Source of the DNA: Deltaproteobacteria bacterium
GTDB lineage: Bacteria > Desulfobacterota > DSM-4660 > Desulfatiglandales > Desulfatiglandaceae
Length of the DNA: 54,376 nucleotides
Assembly: GCA_018644785.1 (NCBI GenBank)
Contig: JABGPV010000003.1
Location: 1 to 54,376 of the forward strand
Direction of reading: 5' to 3'
Below are positions 43,158-50,547 of this stretch, in pieces; the first letter of the stretch is position 1, and each line of letters opens with the position of its first letter. The position numbers and the translations under genes are program-made. The notes under the pieces are model-generated. The model was not told where the DNA came from. It saw only the letters and a list, made by a program, of their open reading frames with translations, and did no database searches.

Positions 43158-43772
43158 TCAATCCTCCGCGGCATTTTGCGCCAGATAGTCTATGAAATCA
43201 GAAACGTCCTGCTGTCGCTCAAAGGCTCTGACGCCCATTCGGCGGGCGATTTTGGGATAGATGTCTATTGAAAGCGCCTTCATATCAATCCCTTCCTCCC
43301 TAAGGGCTTTCCGGAAACCTTCCACGGCGGTGGATAACAGATCGCCGTCGGCGTTCAGGGAAAAGAAATGATCCACTTTCTTCCCTTCGCGATCCGATTG
43401 TTTGGGGACAACGTCATGGTTTAGAACAAAACCGATCCGCTTCAGATTCAAGGGGGTTCTTCCGATCTCAAGCAGTTCCGGGTAACCATCTTTCTTGCTC
43501 AAAGAGAGACGACCAACGTCTTCCGGACGGGTGATGACATAGTATCGGTTAATTTCCGTGCAGCCGGAATCCACGGCCTTGACTTCCTTCCACCCGTCTT
43601 CCCACTCCAGAAGAACGAACTTTTTATTTTCGCCGTCCGGGTTGAAATCGAACAGAACGGGCTGTTTTAAAAGTTCACCCTGCACGTTCGCCGTCAGGTC
43701 TTCAAATGCCGCTTCCGTTTGCGTGCCGTCATCAAATTGGACAATGATTTTCTTTGCTTTGGGTCTGGGCAT
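43158..43772 (-). CDS. Conserved-looking protein of unknown function
   Basis: A 204-residue soluble protein that I do not recognise. It starts with a basic patch and a beta-rich half (MPRPKAKKIIVQFDDG, then FVLLEWEDGWKEVKAV). A middle segment has YVITRPEDVGRLSLSKKDGYP. The second half is helical, with KVDHFFSLNADGDLL and a C-terminal ARRMGVRAFERQQDVSDFI. It has no signal peptide, membrane segment or Cys cluster (one Cys only). It lies 4 bases after the HAD gene and 13 bases before the flavin reductase, so it is firmly in the operon. The middle may bind a cofactor or a protein partner, but there is no motif to prove it. Confidence 0.7.
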   Translation of the reverse strand: MPRPKAKKIIVQFDDGTQTEAAFEDLTANVQGELLKQPVLFDFNPDGENKKFVLLEWEDGWKEVKAVDSGCTEINRYYVITRPEDVGRLSLSKKDGYPELLEIGRTPLNLKRIGFVLNHDVVPKQSDREGKKVDHFFSLNADGDLLSTAVEGFRKALREEGIDMKALSIDIYPKIARRMGVRAFERQQDVSDFIDYLAQNAAED

Positions 43773-43776
43773 GGGA

Positions 43777-44514
43777 CTAATCCTTTTTTTTCAAAATGCG
43801 CTTTAGTTCCTCAAAGGAATGGATAACAAGATCCGCCTTGGATTCACCCAGGTCGATGAATCCGGTATATTTGATGGTCTTGAACCCCCGTTCATGGGCC
43901 GGATCAATATCCGTTTCGGGCTTGTCTCCCACCATAACCGCCTCATGGGGTTCAATGCCGCGGCCTTTCAGTTCCTGAGCCAGGACATCGTAAAGAGTCC
44001 CCTCTTTTTTGGTGTTCCCTTTGTATTTGTCATCCACCGAATTATCGATCAGGTTGATTTTGCCCTGAGGGGTCACCAATTCGGTAAAATATTTCACAAG
44101 CCCCCGCCGCTTTAGGAATCTGGACACGATATCGGTTCCAACGGCGCCTAACGTCTTCTTCATCTCGGAGACCACCTGAAGCTCGATCCCCTCTGATTTT
44201 AAATACTTGAGGGCATCCTCAAGACCTTCCCCCATATCCAGCAGCTCCTGTTCCTTCTGGCCGAAGAGTTCTATGGCTTCCGGATCGTCATCCAGAACAA
44301 AGCTGTATATTTCATCCCGGTGACCCTCCTTAATTCGGCCGTAACTGCCATATTTTTCCTTGAGGATCCGATATTTCCTGATCTTGTCCGGTATCAGCTC
44401 GGGTTTACCCAGTTCCCTGTAAAGGTCGCCGTACAACCGGGGATTTCTAAGCCCTCCGGGTTCCATAATGCATTGACCATAATCAAAACCGCACCATTTG
44501 ACTTCCATGACCAT
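43777..44514 (-). CDS. HAD-superfamily protein with altered motif I
   Basis: A 245-residue HAD-fold protein. Motif I reads GFDYGQC (Asp11, Gly13, Cys15) instead of the usual D-x-D-x-T: the nucleophile Asp is kept and the general acid/base Asp is replaced by Gly. Motif II is VVSEMKKT, and motif IV is VGDKPETDIDPA. Without the second Asp, phosphoryl transfer to water is expected to be weak, as in HAD members that act on C-halogen bonds or as binding proteins. A HAD protein (PpcD) is a known subunit of phenylphosphate carboxylase, so the link to the PpsA/PpsB-like genes is of interest (inference). A ribosome site AAGGAG precedes it. Confidence 0.8.
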   Translation of the reverse strand: MVMEVKWCGFDYGQCIMEPGGLRNPRLYGDLYRELGKPELIPDKIRKYRILKEKYGSYGRIKEGHRDEIYSFVLDDDPEAIELFGQKEQELLDMGEGLEDALKYLKSEGIELQVVSEMKKTLGAVGTDIVSRFLKRRGLVKYFTELVTPQGKINLIDNSVDDKYKGNTKKEGTLYDVLAQELKGRGIEPHEAVMVGDKPETDIDPAHERGFKTIKYTGFIDLGESKADLVIHSFEELKRILKKKD

Positions 44515-44581
44515 TGTTTTCCTGGCTCCTTAAAAAAAAGATTGACAGGCGATCTGGGCAACATTTCTTTCAAACACCACA

Positions 44582-44616
44582 GCTGTTCACACCCCGGTGA
44601 AACGGGGTGGAACAGC
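44582..44616. repeat. Inverted repeat in the HAD-amidohydrolase gap
   Basis: GCTGTTC plus CACCCC (44582-44588 and 44590-44595, with a single-base bulge at 44589) pair with GGGGTG and GAACAGC (44604-44616) around an 8-base loop, making 13 bp. There is no T-run on either strand. The 183-base gap lies between the amidohydrolase stop (44698) and the HAD gene start. It may be an mRNA-processing or stability hairpin, or a regulator site. Confidence 0.6.
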
Positions 44617-44697
44617 ATGGTTTGTGCTATCTTAGTTATCTGCCGCAATTAGCTTTTGACTTTCAGCTAAATGCCAGCAACCAAAACCTGACCGTTA

Positions 44698-45726
44698 TTA
44701 CGGCATGGGCGGCAGGTGGAACAACTCTTCAAAGTTCTTGCCCAGGATCATGTCGATTTCGTCCTGGTTCAAACCTGCCTGGTCGCCGAGATCCTTGACC
44801 GCCTTGATGGCGCCTTCGGGATCGCCCACACGGTGGGCATAGTCCGTACCGATACCCATCTGGCCGGGTCCCACCCACTCGAGACAGCACTTCATGGCAG
44901 GCAGGTAGAAAGATGTGGTATCAGGGTATACGCACCTGGCGTAGGTCACATCCGGGGATTCATTCAGTTCAATGCCCCACTCTTTCCCATAACCCTTATA
45001 GGAATCCTGAAGACGGCGCACAAAGTAAGGCACCATTCCCCCAAGATGGCCATGCACCAATCTAAGATCCGGGAATTGCTCAAATTTTCCCTGGAAGATG
45101 AGGCTCAACACTGCCATGGAGGTATCCATGGTATAGGCCCACAACTGATAAGGGATCTTCACTATGTCCATGACGGGCCCAATCATCGGGTTGGCGGGAT
45201 GCACCAGGGCGGGAAGCTTGTTATCATTGGCAAGCTTCCAGATGCCGTCAAACTTGGGCAGAAAAACAGGTTCCCCATGGAAGTTGCTGAACATCTGGAT
45301 GCCCTTGCAGCCCATGTCGATGCAACGCTCCAACTCTTTGCACGCCTCATCCGGGTTCTGGTAGGGGAGCGTAGCCAGAAAATAGAAACGTCCGGGGTAT
45401 TTTTCTTCGGCGCCCTTCAGAGCATCGTTGCACTTCTTGGCCCAGTGAATACCGTTTTCTTCTTCAAGGGTGTCGGGACCGGGAATGGTCACACTCAATA
45501 CCTGGGTGTCCAGGCCAGCGGCGTCCAGATCCTTGATCCTGGCTTCCAAGTCATAATGGCCGGCGCGATCGATATGGGCGCAGGCAACGCCGCCGTGATA
45601 GCCGCGGTAATGGGTACCGCCGTCATGCTCCATGTAGGGATCCATGGAACTGCCACGACTGCAGAGATAGTCCAGATATTCTTTGGGGTACCAGTGGTTG
45701 TGTACATCTACTGTTCTTTGTGCCAT
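44698..45726 (-). CDS. Amidohydrolase-2 family protein, ACMSD-like (copy 4)
   Basis: A 342-residue relative of the protein at 37352. It shares DVHNHWYPKEYLDYL (HxH), DLEARIKDLDAAGLDTQVLS, the histidine of LVHPANPMIG, the VHGHLGGMVPYF block and Asp in GTDYAHR. GRFYFLATLPYQN is common to both. It starts 7 bases after AAGGAG. Upstream on the same strand is a pair of 19-base direct repeats, suggesting its own control. It may decarboxylate or hydrolyse a ring-derived acid; no redox cofactor is needed. Confidence 0.87.
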   Translation of the reverse strand: MAQRTVDVHNHWYPKEYLDYLCSRGSSMDPYMEHDGGTHYRGYHGGVACAHIDRAGHYDLEARIKDLDAAGLDTQVLSVTIPGPDTLEEENGIHWAKKCNDALKGAEEKYPGRFYFLATLPYQNPDEACKELERCIDMGCKGIQMFSNFHGEPVFLPKFDGIWKLANDNKLPALVHPANPMIGPVMDIVKIPYQLWAYTMDTSMAVLSLIFQGKFEQFPDLRLVHGHLGGMVPYFVRRLQDSYKGYGKEWGIELNESPDVTYARCVYPDTTSFYLPAMKCCLEWVGPGQMGIGTDYAHRVGDPEGAIKAVKDLGDQAGLNQDEIDMILGKNFEELFHLPPMP

Positions 45727-45758
45727 TTTTTTCTCCTTTCAATTGAGAAATAAGGGTT

Positions 45759-45799
45759 TTAAAAGGGTACTCCTAATGAATTAAAAGGGTACTCCTAAT
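45759..45799. repeat. Two 19-base direct repeats spaced by two helical turns
   Basis: TTAAAAGGGTACTCCTAAT occurs exactly at 45759-45777 and 45781-45799, a 22-base period. It lies about 30-70 bases upstream of the amidohydrolase start (45726). Exact repetition with a near two-turn period is typical of a pair of regulator sites on one DNA face. No protein is known for it here. Confidence 0.7.
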
Positions 45800-45849
45800 T
45801 GGATAAACTGTTTCAATTTTAACATGATTACGCTAAAAACAGGTTCAAG

Positions 45850-46428
45850 TTAATCCCGCAACCGGGATGCCAAACGCCACTCATGCTTATCGAGGGCCTC
45901 CCAGAAATCTTTGTGACTCTCCTTCCAGTTGGGGCCGAAACGGCTTTCATAATAATCGCCCATTCGGTCCAGCCAATTGTACCAGTGACTTTCACCCTTT
46001 TTTTTGGCTTCCAAAACGTCTACCAATACGGATTCGATTTGGACTATCTTTTCTTTTGGAACAAAAAAGGCGGCGCCTTTTTTATAGGATTTAATGGTAT
46101 CCTCAATGGTCAGGGCATGGGCCGTCAACATGACCGCCACCAGGTTGTTCTCAGAAGCGATTTCCAGAAGCCCATAACCATTGACACCCATGATATCCAG
46201 GATGACCATATCGAAACTACCGGACATCATCCGTTCTTTGGCTTGATCAAAAGAAGAGGCCCGAACCAGTTCGCACATGCTCAGAAGCTCTTCAAGTGTT
46301 TCCAGAACATCCAGCTCATCATCGACGATGAGAATCTTTTTTCCTTGCAATGGGTTTTTTTCCGCCACGGCCACCCCCTTTGCTGATGAACCATTTTCCT
46401 GATTTCTTGAATTTGAAATGACATTCAT
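45850..46428 (-). CDS. Receiver-domain protein with conserved Trp-rich C-terminal tail (copy 2)
   Basis: A 192-residue paralogue of the protein at 20942. After a polar N-terminal extension (about 1-30), the receiver has ILIVDDELDV, VILDIMGVNG, LTAHA and FFVPKE, all conserved. The tail repeats the pattern HWYNWLDRM, FGPNWK, FWEAL, EWRLAS. Its ATG at 46428 overlaps the stop of the PpsB-like gene (ATGA), so the two are translated together. The frame continues upstream to 46497, but that part is inside the neighbour. Coupling to the PpsB-like subunit suggests direct control of the phosphotransfer enzyme rather than DNA binding (inference). Confidence 0.85.
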   Translation of the reverse strand: MNVISNSRNQENGSSAKGVAVAEKNPLQGKKILIVDDELDVLETLEELLSMCELVRASSFDQAKERMMSGSFDMVILDIMGVNGYGLLEIASENNLVAVMLTAHALTIEDTIKSYKKGAAFFVPKEKIVQIESVLVDVLEAKKKGESHWYNWLDRMGDYYESRFGPNWKESHKDFWEALDKHEWRLASRLRD

Positions 46429-47402
46429 CCCTGGGCTTTTAGTGTTCGAATATTTCGACTCTGCAAAATGTAGAGATCGCCCTCCGCATAGGCCCATTCA
46501 ATGTCCTGAGGGGCTCCACCAAACAGTTCATCAATTTTAAGGCCGATCCTTCCCAACTCCTCAGCCTGACCATCGGAAAGGGTGATCGCATCCATTTTAT
46601 CGGGGGCCACTGCCATTTCCTTTCGGCCGTAACCTTTTTCCTCGTCAAAGGTTATAATGAGTGTCTTTTTGGAAATCTTCTTGTCTTTTAATTTCAAGGG
46701 GGACTTGCTCAGCAGATAAAAATCATTCATGGATTTTCCGGATACCACTGATTCTCCCAGCCCCCAATTGCTCTCGATGACAATCTCATCCCTGTTGCTG
46801 CTGATGGGATTGGCCATGAACAGTACGCCGGCGATCTCAGAATGCACCATTTTCTGTACGATGGGCGCAATCAACCCCAGATGATGTTCCACGTTTTTGT
46901 TGTGGCGTGTGAGGGTAGCCCGTGTGGTCCACAAGGATGCCCAGCACTTCCGGATATGTTCGATGATCTCTTCTTCCCCTTTGAGGTAGTGATAGGTGTC
47001 CATCATACCGGGAAAAGATGAGATGGCGCTGTCTTTAACCGCCACCGAAGAACGAACAGCAACGAAAGGCGGCTCCGGATCTTCAAGAATCTTTACAGCC
47101 GCACTAATTTCCTGATGCAGATCAGCCGGTATTTCAACGGCTGAGATCAGCTCCCTGATTTCAGCCGTTTTTTCATCCATACCACCAAAATCCTCATAAT
47201 TAAAACCCGCGACTATTTCGTCAATTCTGGGTTGAAGACTGCATTCCTTAATGAGATAGGGGAGGGCGTCACTGGTCACGCAAAAACCTGGCGGCACATT
47301 GAAGCCAGCGTGAGTGAGTTCGCCCAAGTTGGCGGCTTTTCCTCCCGCTTCCTGGATGTCCTTCTTGCTCATTTCCTCAAATTTCTTTACCAGCTTTGCC
47401 AT
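46425..47402 (-). CDS. PEP-synthase-like ATP-binding half (PpsB-like)
   Basis: A 325-residue protein equal to the N-terminal nucleotide-binding domain of PEP synthase / pyruvate phosphate dikinase. Motifs are GGKAANLGEL (about 21-30), VAVRSSVAVKDSAISSFPG, CWASLWTTRATLTRHN and DIEWAYAEGDLYILQSR at the very end, where the domain normally closes. The swivel and substrate domains are absent; they occur as the separate gene at 30749. This matches the PpsB/PpsA split of phenylphosphate synthase. It starts 67 bases downstream of a sigma-54 promoter (47469-47484). Confidence 0.82.
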   Translation of the reverse strand: MAKLVKKFEEMSKKDIQEAGGKAANLGELTHAGFNVPPGFCVTSDALPYLIKECSLQPRIDEIVAGFNYEDFGGMDEKTAEIRELISAVEIPADLHQEISAAVKILEDPEPPFVAVRSSVAVKDSAISSFPGMMDTYHYLKGEEEIIEHIRKCWASLWTTRATLTRHNKNVEHHLGLIAPIVQKMVHSEIAGVLFMANPISSNRDEIVIESNWGLGESVVSGKSMNDFYLLSKSPLKLKDKKISKKTLIITFDEEKGYGRKEMAVAPDKMDAITLSDGQAEELGRIGLKIDELFGGAPQDIEWAYAEGDLYILQSRNIRTLKAQG

Positions 47403-47468
47403 TGCTCCCCCCGGTTTATTACCATGATTAGCAGATCGATTTGTTGAGCCGAGATTGCCATTTTAAGG

Positions 47469-47484
47469 AGCAAAAGCTGTGCCA
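47469..47484 (-). promoter_or_regulatory. Sigma-54 promoter (-24/-12) for the PpsB-like operon
   Basis: On the minus strand the sequence reads TGGCAC, five bases, TTGCT (47484 down to 47469), matching the sigma-54 consensus TGGCAC-N5-TTGCW at every position. The coding start at 47402 lies 67 bases on. It is the best such site noticed in the window, and a sigma-54 activator is encoded at 25104. Confidence 0.85.
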
Positions 47485-47620
47485 AAAAAATATTACCCCC
47501 GTATCCTACTGATATTTAACCATAATAATGAAATTTAATCGCAACATATAGATATCATTAGATTTCAGCATAAACATTTTAAATTATTTAATTTTTCAAT
47601 ACAGAAGACTGCATCATAAC

Positions 47621-47634
47621 TGTTGCATGCAACA
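47621..47634. promoter_or_regulatory. Perfect 14-base palindrome, possible enhancer site
   Basis: TGTTGCATGCAACA is fully self-complementary. It sits about 140 bases upstream of the -24 element of the sigma-54 promoter at 47469-47484, the usual distance for binding of an NtrC-type activator. Only one copy is seen here; binding is inferred. Confidence 0.6.
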
Positions 47635-47803
47635 TTTCCATCATGCCGCAAAGAATGCTTGCCTGCTGGCTCTACCCTACCGGCGACAAGGTCAAAGGTT
47701 TTGCATATCAGACAATTACAGAAAGGCGTTAGGTTAAGAATACAGACAGGCTGGTGCGGGGGGGATTTATTGGACCAATTTATGTAGTCTTCAGGGGATT
47801 TAG

Positions 47804-47834
47804 CAAAAAAAAAGCCGGTTTAAAAAACCGGCTT
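47804..47834 (-). terminator. Rho-independent terminator of the formate dehydrogenase operon
   Basis: On the minus strand, AAGCCGGTTT and AAACCGGCTT form a perfect 10-bp stem around a 3-base loop, followed by a run of nine or more U. It lies about 32 bases after the stop of the formate dehydrogenase gene, and there is no gene between them. Confidence 0.9.
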
Positions 47835-47865
47835 CAGTGCTTCCATAATAATCAGCGTTCGATTT

Positions 47866-50547
47866 CTAGGCCACCTTCTCCAGCTTCACGGCACAAACCT
47901 TCGTTGAAGGCGTTTTTGCCACAGGATCCAATTCGCAGCACGTCAGTACATTGGTAGGGGTTTCGGCAAAGTGAAAAGTCATCGACACCGTCCCTGGGGA
48001 AAAGCTATCCGAAACCTTCGCCTTTACCTCCACCTCACCTCGCCTGGATACCACCCTCACCATCTGGCCGTCTGATACCCCAAATCTGGAAGCATCCTCC
48101 GGGTGAATATTCAAAAGCTCTTCGTTTTTCAAGACATTAAGTCCGTATACTCTACGTGTCATGGTGCTGTGGAAGTGATACAGACTGCGGTCGGTGGTCA
48201 GAACCAGAGGGTATTCAGCATCCGGTTCTTCGCCAGGTTTCCGATATGTCAGGGGCCTAAATTTCCCCTTGCCGCTGTCAGTGCCGAATTTTTCGGCATG
48301 CAGGAATGCCGTACCCGGATGATCGGTTGTGGGACAGGGCCATTGCAGGCCACCTTTTTCCAGCCGAGCGTAGGAGATGCCTTTGTAGGAGGGCGTAAGT
48401 GAAGATATCTCTTCCATGATCTCTTCGGGATCTGAAAAGTCAAAGCCTTTACCATCAAGGCGTTTGGACAATTGGCAGGTTATCCACCAATCGGGTTTTG
48501 AATCCCCGACAGGATCTATAACCTTGCGCACCCGCTGAACCCTCCGTTCGGTGTTTGTAAAGGTGCCGTCCTTTTCAGCAAAAGTAACCGCCGGCAATAC
48601 CACATCTGCCAGTTCTGCGGTTTCTGTCATAAATATGTCCTGCACAACCAAAAAATCAACTTCCTTCATGGATTCTATGGCGTGGTTGGCGTTTGCTTCA
48701 CTCAGAACCGGGTTTTCACCCACCAGGTAGAGTGCACTGATATTACCCTCATGGCATGCGTCAAATATCTCGGTATGGGTCAACCCCGGTCTGTCACTCA
48801 ACTCAACCCCCCACGCGGATTCAAATTTTGCCTTGGCCTCGGGGGAAGTTACCGCCTGGTACCCTGGATAAACATTGGGCAGAGAACCCATGTCGCAGGC
48901 ACCCTGAACATTGTTCTGTCCTCTAAGGGGATTGACGCCCGACGAGGGTTTGCCGATATTCCCCGTGAGCAATGCCAGGTTGCTGGTGGCCAAAACGTTG
49001 TCGGTACCATGAACATGTTGGGTGATGCCCATACAGTAGATAATGGAGGCAGGCGTTTGTGTGGCGTAGATCCGGGCGGCTTTGATAATTTTATCCCGTG
49101 GCACGCCAGTAGTCCTTTCCACTGTATCTAAATCGAACTCGGCCAAAGACTTCTCGAAAGCGTCGAAATCCTCACAACGACTCTCGATAAAGGACTTGTC
49201 ATGAAGCTCTTCTTCCAAAATCACACGCATCATTCCCATAAGTAAAGGGATGTCTGTGCCTGGTTTGTGCTGGAGGAAAATATCGGCAAACTGGCATAGT
49301 TCAATCTCTTTGGGATTGGCAACAATGAGTTTAGAGCCGTTTCGAACCGCGTCCTTTACCTGGAGTGCGACGATGGGATGGGTAGCAGTGGTATTGGTAC
49401 CTATGGCCAGAATAGCTGAGGCGCCGCCAAGTTCACTGATTGCGTTTGTCATTGCACCACTGCCCAGGGAGGTGGCCAGACCGGCCACAGTGGGAGCATG
49501 TCAGAGACGTGCGCAATGATCAATGTTGTTGGTGCCCATAACAGCCCGTGCAAACTTTTGCAGGACGTAGTTATCCTCGTTTGTGGCCTTGGCCGAAGAA
49601 ATAGCGGCAAACTTTTCGCCTTTGCTTTTGGAAAAAGTTTCCGCCACCAGGTCTAAGGCCTCATCCCACGCCACCTTGACAAACTCACCGTTTCGCTTAA
49701 TCAGCGGTGAAGTCAGACGGTCGGAGTGATTTACGAACTTGTAGCCGAAGCGGCCCTTGACACAAAGCCTGCCTTTGTTGGCCTTGCTGCTCACATCTCC
49801 TCGGGCACTGACCAGCTGATTGTCGCGAGCACCCAGTATCAGTCCGCATCCACAACCACAGAAAGAACAAATCGTTTTTACCTGGTGGGTCGGTCTCTGG
49901 TAGTCTTTTTCGGTTAATGCCCCCACCGGACACCGGACGATGCACTCTCCACATGATTCGCAATTGGATTCTATTCGCAACCTGTCTCCAAAACCGGCGA
50001 TTTTCGTCTCCAGTCCCCGATAGGCATAATCAATGGCCTGAATGTTTTGAAGCTCGTCACATGTGCGCACACATATGCCGCATAAAACACACCGGTTGGG
50101 GTCAAAGTTAAAAAACGGGTTGGAGTCGTCAATGGGCAACTTTTCTCCCCGGGGTTTCAACCGTTGCAGCCGCTCTTTATTTATACCCACATGATCGGCC
50201 ACACGCTGCAACGCGCACTTGGTGTTCTGGGCGCAAGCAAGACAGTCCGTATCGTGGTCGGCAATTAACAGTTCCAGGGCTATCTGCCTCATTTTATTGA
50301 TTTCAGGGGTTTCGGTTCGGACTACCATTCCGTCCCGCACCTCGGTTTTGCAAGAAATCACCGTTTTTGTCCATTTGCCGGCGATTTCCACCTGACAGAG
50401 CCGGCAGGCGCCCACGGGTTCCAATTCACGATGATGGCACAAATGCGGAATGTAAATTCCCTTTCCGAGCGCCGCCTCCAGTATAGTCATCCCTTTGTCA
50501 GCCATTACCGACTGGCTGTTTATTGTGAGTTCTATTTTGTCTCCCAC
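47866..50547 (-). CDS. fdhA: Formate dehydrogenase alpha subunit, selenocysteine-containing
   Basis: A 893-residue selenoprotein read through an in-frame UGA (49503-49501). Conceptual translation around it is NIDHCARL-U-HAPTVAGLATS, the catalytic motif of Sec-type formate dehydrogenases (Sec349). The N terminus is NuoG-like: a [2Fe-2S] site (C37, C48, C51, C66), an H98/C102/C105/C111 cluster, two [4Fe-4S] clusters (C153-C163 and C196-C206), then the molybdopterin-associated cluster (C227, C230, C234, C262). Molybdopterin domains follow. The start is a GTG at 50547, one base overlapping the NuoF-like stop, with GGAGG upstream. The enzyme oxidises formate or reduces CO2, with electrons to or from the NAD(H)/ferredoxin partners. 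A standard gene caller would split it in two. Confidence 0.95.
49472..49503 (-). promoter_or_regulatory. Bacterial SECIS element of fdhA
   Basis: Directly after the UGA (49503-49501) the minus-strand RNA has a perfect 6-bp stem GUGGCC/GGCCAC (49488-49483 and 49477-49472) with the loop GGUCU, at 12 bases distance. The loop is identical to the apical SelB-binding loop of the E. coli fdhF SECIS. It supports recoding of this UGA as selenocysteine. Confidence 0.9.

Larger units (their letters stand above)
47403..47865. other. Intergenic region between PpsB-like and fdhA-like genes
   Basis: A 463-base region with no convincing gene; a 67-residue frame at 47754-47957 overlaps fdhA antisense and is noise. 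It holds the sigma-54 promoter (47469-47484), a 14-base palindrome (47621-47634), an AT-rich stretch (about 47500-47610) between them, and the terminator of the formate dehydrogenase operon (47804-47834). The order palindrome, AT-rich DNA, promoter fits enhancer-dependent activation with DNA bending. Confidence 0.75.

Noticed and set aside
44716..45753. Plus-strand frame (345 codons) antisense to the amidohydrolase at 44698
   Set aside because: Mirror of a gene with conserved metal ligands; no independent support.
49501..49503. UGA read as a true stop splitting formate dehydrogenase into two genes
   Set aside because: Both sides are in one frame, the residue falls in the Sec motif of the family, and a SECIS hairpin follows.
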